A stretch of DNA of 64,000 nt. It comes from Conchocele bisecta (Eukaryota > Mollusca > Bivalvia > Lucinida > Thyasiridae). The stretch's first letter is position 1. Every line of letters begins with the position of its first letter. Positions 1 to 10,770 of this stretch are shown here, in pieces. A program made the position numbers and the translations under genes. A model generated the notes under the pieces. That model searched no databases. It was not told the origin of the DNA and saw only the letters and a list, made by a program, of their open reading frames with translations. Location: the NCBI GenBank assembly GCA_029237695.1, contig CM055266.1, forward strand, positions 114,469,370-114,533,369. Direction: 5' to 3'.

Positions 1-1812
1 TTTAATGTACAGCTTCTCCCCAGTTTCTGTGGAAACCAGAAGGCCATCAATTATTTCATTGTCGATCACAGTTCCTGTTTTGAGATGCCTCGCTGGACCC
101 TCATAAAATGGATCACGGAATTTATCGAACTGTTGCACTAAGTTTCTAACTGTACTTTCATACTGTTTCCTAGCACCTAGTGTATATTCCTTGTGAACCG
201 ATGATGTGAGGATGTGAAGCCTTTTCTTAATTGCAGCCCGTAGTTTGGCCATTAAGTGATTAGTTTTGATAAAGGCATCTGTTGTTGCGATACTGGTACT
301 ATAACCACCTGGCATTGGTCCTCCTTTCACTTTGACCTCTCTGTTGTTTGTGGTCTCAATTATGAGATCACCATGTACAGTGGGAAATGGTTCACCACTT
401 AAGCTACTACCGAATCCATGCTCTATCAGCTCTGTCCATGCTTGCGGATTTGTTGTTCGTAGTTCTTGTAGAGTGACATGTTGGTAAGTCAGATATCTAG
501 CATAGTTTACATGTCCAAACGCAAACAGCTGAGTTAGTAAATTACGCTCTCCTTGCAGATGTCTCTCAATGCTCAGCTCTCTAACAGAACTGATAAGTGC
601 TAGTAGTGATGACACATCTTGGATATATTCAACTGTCATTTTGGATTGGGTACCTGATGTTGTGAGCAATTCATCACACAGTGATTGGAAGTCTTGTTGC
701 ACCATCAGCTGATCGAGGTTTTGTGGTTTAGGATCACATCTAACTAAACCAATGGTTTCTTTGAGATTGTCACTCATCGTCGTCACATCACAATGCTTTA
801 TCATTCTGTACCTAAGTAGCGCTTCAAATGATTGTTTGTGTAGACGTATGTAGACGTAGACGTCTACCTTCTATGGCTTGGTCAACTGATCCTTCAGCCA
901 CTGTACCTGCATCAACCCACCAATCGTTGAGACCCAGAGCCCCATATTTCTTGTACATAATTTTCAATTTTACTAGCAGTGTGTGAAATCCACCAATCAA
1001 TGTTACTATGCGATCATATTTCTTCTCGTGCAACCATTTTATTAAAACCAGTTTACAGTTGACAGCTTCATCGGCATGAACAAATATACAGACTAGCTCC
1101 AGATCATCAGCCATTTGGATTATCAAGTCCATGTACCACTTGCATACGTTATCACCTGGGGATAATGGGACTACCTCTAGGTAATCCATGTGACTCTCCG
1201 GTGTTGTGGCATGAGTTACTTTTTTCATGAATGCCGTCCATGACCCGAGTGGTTCTAAGTTCTGGGCACTGTCGGATACACAACTATCACCTATGGCTCT
1301 TGTCAAGACCCATGCAATATCACGTTGTAAAGACCATCTTAACAATTCAGTGTCTTTGATATATCTTCGTACTCTGGGACCGGAGGAGGGGACACTTTCT
1401 TCGGAATTGTATAAGAACCATAGTCTACAGACACATCTTCATCAATAAGAGTAAGGTTTTCATCTTCATCGACTGGCAATTTCTGCACTTCTGCATTGTC
1501 TGATTCATGTTGTATCTGAAAGACTGTGCCATTAGTATGATGAGTTGTGTGGGAACCAGTGAGAGTCCGCTGCTTATCATCTGAGTTGTCAATTGAAACA
1601 TGTATCGTTCGACCTTTGATAAAGCCTGGAGGTAGCTTGTGTTGAGATTGGGTGGTAACAGCTCTTGCCCAGGTGTTATTTAGTAATCTGATATCTGTGT
1701 ATGATATGCCATGTCCACACCGATGGAGAAGTGTTGCTGATTCTTTGCTCCCTGTTAGCCTGTGCAAAGTAAGACTTAATGCCGTGCTCTTTGTGTAATT
1801 AGTGTCTCCCAA
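1..1812 (-). pseudogene. multicopy uncharacterised ORF, frameshifted, 3' end beyond window
   Basis: Three consecutive minus-strand reading frames look like one protein of over 580 residues. The first (1812-1339) has a Gly-His-Gly-Ile-Ser-Tyr stretch followed by SIDNSDD and THHTNGTVFQ. The second (about 1345-845) contains HADEAVNCK, IGGFHTLLVKLK and NDWWVDAGTVAEGSVDQA. The third runs from about 849 open to base 1 with no stop, so the gene continues past the window edge. The frame changes near 1342, and again near 848 within a repeated CGTCTAC motif. The motif order resembles a large multicopy family seen in cnidarian and mollusc genomes and probably spread by transposition; that is recalled, not tested. 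Function is unknown. Unrepaired indels or genuine decay could both explain the breaks. Confidence 0.6.
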
Positions 1813-3107
1813 TCACTACATATTGCCCACAATTTGTCCGCTTGTGAGTGACTTGAAGTTTCAACATAGCCGAAAGTGTTCTTTTTTCTTTCAGAGTTAA
1901 TAGACCAGGCAATGGCATTATACATGCATGTAAGTGGCCCACTATTTTCTAATCGAAATATACTACATTATTATACTACATGCAATGTACATATTCTAAT
2001 TTCAGGGCTCAATATATACTCAATGTAAATACTCAGCTCTGAAAAATGGGATTTGACCCCATTAACCCCGTTTGTACATGACCTTGTTGTTAAACGGACG
2101 TAAAACCACATTCAATTAATCAATCAATCAATCTACTTCATACAAGTTGGTTAATTGAGCGGAGAATCAATCATTCCGACAATATGTATGTATTTAATGC
2201 CATGTACATGATGTAGAAGCCGATATGTCTCGAGTTGAAGTTTCATTGGCCGCCATTTTAATTTTGCGGCCATCTTGGATACATATTTACGTATGTTTGC
2301 ATTATATTCAACTCCCCGAGTTGAAACATTTTCAATTTAACATAAAACTATTATAATGGTGCAATTAGTAATCAAACTAGTGATATTTGGGGGGAAAACG
2401 TCACAATTTTGAGGTTTTTTTAATGTCACGTCCGACGTAACACCCTATAATTGCAATATTTTCAACGAATATTGTAAACTTTCATTTGCTTAGTATTCAA
2501 ACCTCCATTTTAGACTGTTAGAGCATATGTTAATGCATTTGTATGAGTAGAAAACTTAATTTTAAATTTCGAGTCGGCCATCTTTAATTTATGCAAATTA
2601 ACTCATTAAATATGCAAAATCTGAAATTGTACTTGGCAGATTTGGATTCTACGGGAAAAAATACTATAAAAACAACTGAGAAACCTTTGACAGCCCATAA
2701 GGTCCATAAGGATCATTCCTGGTGGATATATCCCTGTCTACATAGTTTGACTCCGGCATGGTCACTGTGGGATCACGTGTTTCCGAACGGCGTGACGTCA
2801 TGTTTTTTAGATGTGTGTGTTTACAGTAGATTTCCTTTAATACCTTTCTACTGGAATGACATATGTTTATGAAATATACCGCAGCAAATGCGGTACACGT
2901 TGCCCTTTATTGTATAGGCGGATTTAAGAACATTGATGAAAATGAACCATAATATGCATGCAATATACATGTATTTTTAAATTTGTGTATGGTTTGTATA
3001 TCTTGTCAAATAGCTTGAATGTTTTTCACACCTCTATGTAGACAAAGCCCAATATGATATTGTATTGACCAGAACACAGTGTATTTTAGTGGGGTAGCTC
3101 GTTATAT
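1813..3107. other. gene-free stretch with one SINE fragment
   Basis: No coding exon is recognisable. A SINE-like fragment sits near 2001-2134. The open frame at 2591-2872 on the plus strand has no recognisable motif and is probably chance. Two GCCGCCAT/GGCCATCTTGGA motifs near 2250 are common in repeats elsewhere in the window. Confidence 0.5.
2001..2134 (+). repeat. SINE-like fragment ending in (AATC)n
   Basis: It contains TTCAGGGCTCAATATATACT, then a diverged TTTGACCCCATTAACCCCGTTT and a terminal GTTAAACG block followed by an AATC-type tail. This is the same order as the fuller copies at 10.1 and 63.0 kb, but more decayed. Confidence 0.55.
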
Positions 3108-3500
3108 ATAGTCGATTATGTACAATATGCGAAACTGTGTAGATCTTGATTAGATTGTGAATGCATATTTCCCCTACAGGTATAGCCTCAACAAGTGGTT
3201 ATGCACAAAATGGGGAACCGGGTAGATCCTGATCAGACTGTGATTGCAAATTTCCCCTAGAATGTATAGCCTCAACAATGATTGTTATAAGATGGCTACA
3301 CGTCCTGGCGGGCGACACGCGGCTTGCTACAATGCTTGTATACGGTATACAGTGATTATGTACAAGATGGAAAACAGTGTAGACCCTGATCAGACTGTGA
3401 TTGCAAATTTCCCTAGAGGTATATAGCCTCAACAAGTGATTATGTACAAGATGGCTATACGTCATGGCGGGCGAAAACGGCCAGCATACGGTCGACACCT
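3108..3500. repeat. tandem repeat, units of about 80 and 160 bp
   Basis: Repeated blocks read GATTATGTACAAGATGG, then GTGTAGACCCTGATCAGACT, then TGATTGCAAATTTCCC and TATAGCCTCAACAAGTG. They appear about four times. A longer interspersed block (ACGTC.TGGCGGGCGA) occurs twice, near 3298 and 3450. Confidence 0.7.
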
Positions 3501-3790
3501 TCACACTACTGTCTCCTTGTATGTCAACATTAGAGAGGTTCTACATTTTTTTATTTGTAAAATCATCATTCCAATTATTTAGCATGTTTAGCCATTGTAA
3601 AGTGGATTATCTTCCTTGGTTTCCTAGTATTAAGTTTATCGCGGTACTCTCCCTTTATTTCATATACAAATATTTCCATTTTGCATCAAAACATTAAAAT
3701 GGGCCCTGGTATGAGCAAATTAATGACATACATTATGCAAGTACAGTCCAAACATCGTTAGTATGATGTGTATAGCTTTATTTGTTAACA

Positions 3791-4192
3791 CATATAGTAA
3801 TTATACACCCACAAACAAAGTTTGAGGGGGTATATAGGAGTCGGCTTGTCGGTCAGTCTGTCGGTCTGTTGGAAATTCCCTTCCGCTCTATATCTTCTAC
3901 ACCCATGCGTGGATTATCAAATGGCTTGGCACACTTGTTTCCCATGATGAGAAGGTGTGTCGCGATCAATAACCACGCACCTACGTCCAAGGTCACAGTT
4001 GAAGGTCAAAGGTCAAACCTATTGAAATTCCCTTCCGCTCTATATCTTCTACATGATGCAGGTAAAAGGTCAATGTCGCACATCTCTTAAGGCCAGCATT
4101 AAATAATGATCATGAAACTTTTATTGAAACCTATAAAACTCTTCTAATGTTAAGCTATTTGTAAGTCCAACTATTTGTGGGTGTATTATGAT
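3791..4192. mobile_element. non-autonomous element with ACACCCACAAA inverted ends
   Basis: The left end reads AATTATACACCCACAAA and the right end TTTGTGGGTGTATTATG, which are inverted copies. Near the left end is a run of TCGG/TCTG units. An internal block CCCTTCCGCTCTATATCTTC occurs twice about 150 bp apart. There is no coding capacity; the superfamily is not determined. Confidence 0.6.
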
Positions 4193-4917
4193 CACTCCTG
4201 TGATAGTTCTAGTTATATAAAGGTGGGTAGATTTGGGTAAGATTTGTGTAGATTTGGGTAAATCGTGCCACCCCCCATTAACATGCTTAAGGCGATTTGA
4301 TATGTTGAATAACATCTGCAGTACGAGTATGCATGATTTCGACGACATCAGGTCTGGTACCCGGGAGTAATACTGGAGTAGCCAAATCGTTCCGAAACGC
4401 ATTAGACTGGGTAACGTAACGAGTAACAGTTAGTGACATCTAGACAATGATCAGACCAATTTTGCCAATATTTGGTTTCCCATGTTATACAATACATGTA
4501 TATACGTCATTATTATTAGTCACAGTTTAGACTCTGATCAGATATATTTACCAATGTTTTTTTCTAATACCACCATTTACAAATAATTTCATGACTACAA
4601 ATGATTTAAAAATAAAATATCGGCAAATATATCGGGACTACTGTACATTGTGCAGTAGGATTTGTATATGTAAAATATTTTTTATTAAACTATACTTCGC
4701 TATTCAGTTTTCAAAATCTAATACTAATACATAAGATGGGATTTAATACTTTATTTTCTTATGACCAAAATACCAATGACATTTTTTACATCCAAATAAA
4801 TATGATTCCCAATCGACTACGTTCTTTTTATTTACACCCTAATATTTTTCTCTCTACTATGTTTTTATTTTTCAACATACTATTTATACTTTATTTTCCC
4901 TGGTTTATTTCCATATT
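4193..4917. other. AT-rich stretch, nothing recognised
   Basis: No coding or repeat structure can be supported. The plus-strand frame at 4736-5011 is AT-rich hydrophobic noise running into a minisatellite. Confidence 0.5.
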
Positions 4918-5004
4918 TTCGCATGGATACGTTTTGACCTATGAATGGGTACGTTTTGACCAATTTGGGTATGTTTTGACTTGGGTATGTTTTGACCATA
5001 ACTC
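4918..5004. repeat. short minisatellite GGGTAYGTTTTGACC
   Basis: About four imperfect copies of a 15-24 bp unit centred on GGGTACGTTTTGACC lie just upstream of the next dispersed element. Confidence 0.7.
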
Positions 5005-5026
5005 ATTGTAATCGGTTATAAATTAG

Positions 5027-5680
5027 TGTCGAGCCCGCTTGCGGAAAGTGAGACATAGTGATCACAATGACGTCCGTCCGTCCGTCCGTCCGAAATCTGC
5101 GGTTAAAGTTTTTAAAAATACCATCAAATGCCTCGGCGGGCTCGACATGCTGTGCCAAATCCACAACCGTCAAACCCCCGCTGATCCCAAGGTCAAGGTC
5201 AAATACTTAGTTACAAAACTTAACATGAGAGAAATATGTTATAACTTCTATTTCCTTTGTCTAAAATGCTTAATATTTCACACATTCCTGTAAGGCTCTA
5301 CCACCATGCTGTGCCAAATCCACGACCGTCCAACCCCGCTGATCCCAAGGTCACGGTCAAATAGTCTCTTTACATAACTTAACATCAGATAAATATGTTA
5401 TAACTTCTATTTCTTTCATCGAAAAAAATTCTTAATATTTCATGCATGCATTCCTCAAATTCCCGCTGATCTCGAGGTCAAGGTCACATACTTAGTCTCT
5501 TTACAAAACTTAACATCAGAGAAATCGGTTATAACTTCTATTTCCTTGCTCGGATCTGCTTCATATTTCACACACACATTGCTCCAATGGACCTCTACCA
5601 CCCTGTGACAAATTTACATATTTTAGGGGTACCTAGGCCCACGCGGGGGATATTCCGTAAGCCTCGCTTACTGACCAATC
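5027..5680 (+). mobile_element. dispersed element with GCCCGCTTGCGG end and 165-bp internal monomers
   Basis: It opens with GTGTCGAGCCCGCTTGCGG and a (TCCG)n run, then carries about three imperfect monomers containing ACTTAACATCAGAGAAAT, GCTCTACCACCATGCTGTG and AAGGTCAAGGTCA. It ends with CCTCGCTTACTGACCAAT. The same start occurs at 12.58, 32.24 and 32.80 kb and inverted at 44.7, 50.2 and 57.36 kb. The same end recurs at 6.47 kb and inverted at 46.09 kb. Non-coding. Confidence 0.6.
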
Positions 5681-5938
5681 TAGTTTTGATTTGATCCCTG
5701 GGTCATGGATTATCTCCCCCTTTCCGATTTAGAATTTTCCAATTTTGGGTTGTAGCTCGTAAAACTTTTAAACTGTACTTGCTACAGACCTGAAACTTGG
5801 TATGTAGCTTCCTTATGACTAGATGCTCAAAGTGAATTTCTATATTTGCTTTGACACCGAGCCATGGATTATCTCCCCTTTTGAATTTTTCCTCGTTTAC
5901 TACATGTATCAAATAGATTTGACCCTGACAGAATTATT

Positions 5939-6484
5939 ATACCCCCCGCAACGAGTTGTGGGTGGGGGGGGGTATACTCGAGTCCGGTTGTTCGTCCGTC
6001 TTTGCTTGCGTCTGTGCGTCCGTAAACTTAACATCAGAGAAATATTGTTATAACTTATCTTATAACATCTAAAATGCTTAATATTTCACACATGCATTCC
6101 TGTAAGGCTCTACTACCATGCTGTGCCAAATCAACGACCGTCCAACCCCCGCTGATCCCAGGGTTAAGGTCAAATACTTAGTCTCTTTACAAAACTTAAC
6201 ATCAGAGAAATATTGTTATAACTTATATTTCCTTCATCTAAAATGCTTAAAATAGTTCACACATGCATTCCTGTAAGGCTCTACTACCATGCTGTGCGAA
6301 ATCCACGACCGTCCAACCCCGCTGATCCCAAGGTCAAGGTCAAATAATCTCTTTACAAAACTTAATATCAGAGAAATATGTTATAACTTCTATTTCTTCA
6401 TCGAAAATTCTTAATATTTCATGCATGCATTCCTGGGCCCACGCGGGGGGTATTGCATAAGCCTCGCTTACTGACCAATTTAGT
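5939..6484 (+). mobile_element. second element of the 165-bp monomer family
   Basis: It begins with TACCCCCCGCAACGAG and ends with TTACTGACCAAT. Between are three copies of the monomer with CATGCATTCCTGTAAGGCTC and GACCGTCCAACCCC. An inverted, longer relative spans 46.09-48.12 kb and ends in the matching CCTTGCGGGGGGTATA. Confidence 0.65.
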
Positions 6485-6692
6485 TTTGACTTGACGCGTA
6501 TGCTAGCGACTAGTCTGAATTGGTACTGGTAACACACACATATTTGACGGAAATGCAGACAGTTTATACCCTGACAATACTACTTTGATGCACATATGTG
6601 TGTCCTGTCTGGATCTGCTGTGGTCTCACACATTTGATTGAGGTGTGGTCAGTGCAGCCTTTGATGCATAACATTTTGTATTTTCCTTTCAG

Positions 6693-7168
6693 TTAAACAC
6701 ACCCAGGGATGCTGTTGCAGCCAGTAGCAACGGCAGTGAATCCAGAAGATTCCGAAATGTCCTGTTTACAGGAAATAGACATCCTGCCAGACAGAATGGA
6801 CAGGGCCAAAAAAAAAAAAGGTGTCATAGTTGGACTGGTCAGTTTTTCTGTCTAGCTGACCATACGCAAAACAAAATTCCAACAGCCAGTGAAAAGGAGG
6901 TTCTGAGAAAGGCTGGTCTTGGTTTGAAAAAAATAAGGCTGGAACATGATGACACTGAAGAAATGGTCATAAACAAACTCATGTGTCCTGAAATAGAAGA
7001 AGATGGTTTTCCACAACTGAAACATGCTGGTGGATTTGAAATGACCAGGACTCTACAGAATGGCCGGCAACTTTCCTTGATCGAAATTCCATGGTCGTCT
7101 TCTGAATTAAAAGCTAATGTTGGACCTCAGGCGCGAATTTACTTACACCCTATTCAGAAATCTTTGGC
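6693..7168 (+). pseudogene. HECT/G2E3-like multicopy family exon, truncated by satellite
   Basis: A good splice acceptor (TTTTCCTTTCAG) is followed by a frame open from 6693 to about 7168. It runs through a Lys-rich segment, then SWTGQFFCLADHTQN, KAGLGLKKIRL and FPQLKHAGGFEMTR, and ends with ARIYLHPIQKSL. This motif order resembles the region in front of the ligase domain in the abundant invertebrate 'G2/M phase-specific E3 ubiquitin-protein ligase-like' proteins. That assignment is from memory, so the ligase role is inference. No HECT domain is present: the coding sequence passes directly into the 137-bp satellite at 7168. There is no ATG in frame before this acceptor, so upstream exons would be needed. 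It is most likely a broken copy or one cut by insertion. Confidence 0.6.
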
Positions 7169-8722
7169 ATGCATTTGTAACAACATCCCGCATCATTATA
7201 CAGAAAGCCCATGGTGCCCGCTAACCCCAAAGGTCAAGGTCACTGACTTACAAATTTCCGTGTTTGGAAAAATTAACGCTCAGTTTATGCTTTAATATTC
7301 CATACATGCATTTGTAACAACATCCTGCATCATTCTACAGAAAGCCCATGGTGCCCGCAAACCCCAAAGGTCAAGGTCGCTGACAGTTTATGCTTTAATA
7401 TTCCATACATGCATTTCGCAGCATTTGTAACAACATCCCGCATCATTCTACAGAAAGCCCATGGTGCCCGCAAACCGCAAAGGTCAAGGTCGCTGACTTA
7501 GAAATTTCTGTGTTTGGAAAAGTTAATGCTCAGTTTATGCTTTAATAGTCCATACATGCATTTGTAACAACATCCCGCATCATTCTACAGAAAGCCCATG
7601 ATGCCCTCTAACGCCAAAGGTCAAGGTCACTGACTTAGAGAAATGTTCGTGTTTGGAGTAGTTAACGCTCAGTTTATGCTTTAATATTCCATACATGCAT
7701 TTGTAACAACATCCCGCATCATTCTACAGAAAGACCATGGTGCCCGCAAACCGCAAAGGTCAAAGTTGCTGACTTAGAAATGTCCGTGTTTGGAAAAGTT
7801 AACGCTCAGTTTATGCTTTAATATTCCATACATGCATTTGTAACAACATCCTGCATCATTCTACAGAAAGCCCATGGTGCCCGCAAACCCCAAAGGTCAA
7901 GGTCACTGACTTACAAATTTCCGTGTTTGGAAAAGTTAACGCTCAGTTTACGCTTTAATATTCCATACATGCATTTGTAACAACATCCTGCATCATTCTA
8001 CAGAAAGCCCATGGTGCCCGCAAACCCCAAAGGTCAAGGTAGCTGACTTAGAAATTTCCGTGTTTGGAAAAGTTAACGCTCAGTTTATGCTTTAATATTC
8101 CATACATGCATTTCGCAGCATTTGTAACAACATCCCGCATCATTCTACAGAAAGCCCATGGTGCCCGCAAATCGCAAAGGTCAAGGTCGCTGACTTAGAA
8201 ATGTCTGTGTTTGGAAAAGTTAACTCTAAGTTTATGCTTTAATAGTCCATACATGCATTTGTAACAACATCCCGCATCATTCTACAGAAAGCCCATGGTG
8301 CCCGCAAACCGCAAAGGTCAAGGTTGCTGACTTAGAAATTTCCGTGTTTGGAAACGTTAACGCTCAGTTTATGCTTTAATATTCCATACATGCATTTGTA
8401 GCAACATCCCGCATCATTCTACAGAAATCTCATGGTGCCTGCTAACCCCAAAGGTCAAGGTCACTGAACTAGAAATTTGCGTGTTTGGAAAAGTTAACGC
8501 TCAGTTTATGCTTTATTATTCCATACATGCATTTGTAACAACATCCCACATCATTCTACAGAAAGCCCATGGTGCCCGCTAACCCCAAAGGTCAAGGTCA
8601 CTGACTTAGAAATTTACGTGTTTAGAAAAATTAGCGCTCAGTTTATGCTTTAATATTCCATACATGCATTTGTAACACCCCGCATCATTCTACAGAAAGC
8701 CCATGGTGCTCACTAACCCCAA
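7168..8722. repeat. 137-bp satellite array, about 11-12 monomers
   Basis: The landmark CATACATGCA occurs at about 7301, 7551, 7690, 7827, 7964, 8101, 8248, 8385, 8522 and 8659. Most spacings are 137 bp, with one of 147 caused by a 10-bp insertion (TTTCGCAGCA) and one shortened monomer near 7381. Each monomer carries CCCATGGTGCCCGC, AAAGGTCAAGGTC and GAAAAGTTAACGCTCAG. The array directly abuts the truncated exon on the left and a short tail with GCTCCGCGGAGCTCTTGT on the right (to 8793). Confidence 0.9.
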
Positions 8723-9037
8723 GGTTATTACAAGCTCCATATATACTATCAAACTGCGCCAGGCGGGACATTTTGCTCCGCGGAGCTCTTGTATTAACAA
8801 GGCTTCATACGAGGGGATTAGCTTTATAATAATGATGCCCTTGTTTGTCTAGTTGAGCTGTTCGTTGGAAAATAACGGAATTCTTGTTTAATAAAAGTTT
8901 GACAATCATATAATTTGCTTATTAATTGTTGTTCTACCTCACCTTAATAGTGGAGAAGAACATCTAGAATTAACTGATCCATCCCTTGTCCACCCTTCCT
9001 GCAGGGGATGGATCAGTGGAACATCTGGAATAAACTG
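8723..9037. other. satellite tail and unassigned spacer
   Basis: GCTCCGCGGAGCTCTTGT near 8776 looks like the end of the satellite-bearing element. An imperfect pair of GGATCAGT/GGAACATCTGGAAT blocks follows. No gene is seen. Confidence 0.4.
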
Positions 9038-9132
9038 ATTCATTTAGGAATCACGATTTGCCTGGTTTGGCCCTCGGGTACGTTTTTATCTTTGGCTCTT
9101 TTCTTACCTGGGAGTTGAATTGGGTTATCAAA
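9038..9132 (+). repeat. SINE-like fragment (head region)
   Basis: It contains CACGATTTGCCTGGTTTGGC and ACCTGGGAGTTGAATTGGGT, matching the part of the SINE family farthest from its AAAC tail, as in the inverted copy at 26.93-27.38 kb. Confidence 0.6.
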
Positions 9133-9560
9133 AATATCACCTTTTTAACTTAGCCATTTTTTTGTACATTTTTCTATACAATTCTATATAAAGTACAGAT
9201 TTGGGTACACAACTCCTCTGAAACCATTCAGTCGATCGATCTGAAACTATACACACGTCTTCTACACATATTGTAGATGTGCACCTTGGTGTTTTTATGC
9301 GGAAACAATTTCACCTTTTTAACTTAGCCATCTTTTCTACATTTTTGTATACAATTCTATATAGGGTACATAGTTTGTGTACACAACTCCTCTGAAACCG
9401 TTCAGTTAATCGATCTAAAACTATACACACGTCTTCTAAACATATTGAAGATGTGCACCTTGGTGTTTTTATGCCGAAAAGAAATATATCACCTTTTTAA
9501 CAATGTTAACAATGCCATTTTTTCTACATTTTTGTATCCAATTCTATATCATTTCTCCTT
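9133..9560. repeat. tandem repeat of about 175 bp, 2.4 copies
   Basis: CACCTTTTTAAC starts units at about 9138, 9312 and 9489. Each unit contains ATACAATTCTATAT, CTCCTCTGAAACC and CACACGTCTTCTA. The same family lies inverted at 39.84-40.20 kb. Confidence 0.8.
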
Positions 9561-9974
9561 TACACATCTCTGCCTAAATTAGTATATATGTTTAGCACAA
9601 CGAGATGAAGAAATAATGCTATAGAGTTTCAAATTCTCATTAATGTTTCTTGCCTTGGTGACATCTTCACATTTCTGCATCTTCGCTGTCTGGCCCATAT
9701 TCGACGGGCGTATTTTGTGACTTACGGCACTCTTGTTCTTGTCTTATTCAGTGCACCCCATCAAAATAACATAATACCGGTATACCCACTGTGTTATACA
9801 ATCTGTAGAAAATATATACTGACAAGCTCTATCCGTTGATAAATACAGTGGCTGTATTTGCTTCGCATACATGTAGATTATTAGTATCTTTAGGTTTATG
9901 TATGGTCATACAATTGTTTTTTATCAGTACAAGGGGACAGACCATACCCTTCGTATCTCATGGCAGACGTTTTT

Positions 9975-10112
9975 ACAGGTTATGGGATCACATGGTCTAT
10001 TGTTTACACTGAAGCACTGCACTGTGGTTCTTCCGTTTAATGATGACCATGTTCCAGCTGTTAACACTACAAGTCATCCAATGCCAAATTTAGCAGCATT
10101 ACATTTGTAGTT
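9975..10112 (+). repeat. one member of an inverted pair flanking a SINE
   Basis: TTATGGGATCACATGGTC, TTAATGATGACCATGTTCCA and TTAGCAGCATTAC recur in inverted orientation at 10.60-10.77 kb, with many substitutions. The SINE at 10.12-10.53 kb lies between them. They may be the arms of an old inverted-repeat element. Confidence 0.6.
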
Positions 10113-10120
10113 AGTTAATA

Positions 10121-10527
10121 GGGTGGGTGGCAGGTGGGAGCATGTGATGGGTAATTTAACGATCGGGGTTCATCCTTACTGGAATCCCGACTGGAGACCT
10201 GGTTTGGCCCTCACATACGTTTTTGGCATTTTGTATGTGACAGTTGAATCTGGTTATACCCCTTATGTGACTATTACGATATTCGTAATCCTATTTTAGG
10301 GAAAGGGGCCAAGTGACTTGGTGTGGTATGGACCTGGCACCAGGTCAGGTTATTCTAATTTCAGGGCTGAATATATTTGTCGATGTAAATATTCCGTTCT
10401 GATTTGGGGATTTTTCCCCCAATGCAGCAGGTTAAAATGGGATCGAACCCGTTTGCCCGGCCTTACATGACCTTAGCTGTTGATTGGCCGTTAAACACTA
10501 ATAAACAAACAAACAAACAAACAAACA
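10121..10527 (+). mobile_element. SINE-like element with (AAAC)n tail
   Basis: A full-length copy of about 400 bp. The order is GGGTAATTTAACGATCGGGG, ACCTGGTTTGGCCCTC, GGCACCAGGTCAGGTTATTC, GGGATCGAACCCG, CTTAGCTGTTGATTGG, GTTAAACACTAATAAAC and (AAAC)n. On the opposite strand CGGGTTCGATCCC fits a Pol III B-box, so a tRNA-like or Pol III origin is plausible but not proven. Related copies or fragments lie at 2.0, 9.0, 12.0, 26.9, 34.3, 40.3, 43.3, 43.5, 43.6, 48.9, 49.4, 54.7 and 63.0 kb. Confidence 0.75.
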
Positions 10528-10595
10528 TAATAGTTAGGACCACGTTTAAACAACGTTCCATTAAAATATCTCTGCAGAATGTTCAGACTAACTAC

Positions 10596-10770
10596 ACAAG
10601 TAATACTGCTAAATGGTATTGGCGAACTCTTAGTGTTAAAGGCTGGAACTTGGTCATCATTAAAATGAAGAAACCGCAGTCTTATTGATGAAAAATAAAA
10701 TTTACCTGAAACCTCATGGGCGCCGCCATTGCTGCAGTGTAAACAATGACCACGTGATCCCATACCCTAT
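10596..10770 (-). repeat. inverted partner of the 9975-10112 repeat
   Basis: Read on the minus strand it carries GGTATGGGATCACGTGGTC, TTTTAATGATGACCAAG and TTAGCAGTATTAC in the same order as the plus-strand copy at 9.98-10.11 kb. Confidence 0.6.

Noticed and set aside
7168..8722. Possible CRISPR-like array
   Set aside because: Monomers are 137 bp head-to-tail without unique spacers, in a eukaryotic setting; it is a satellite.
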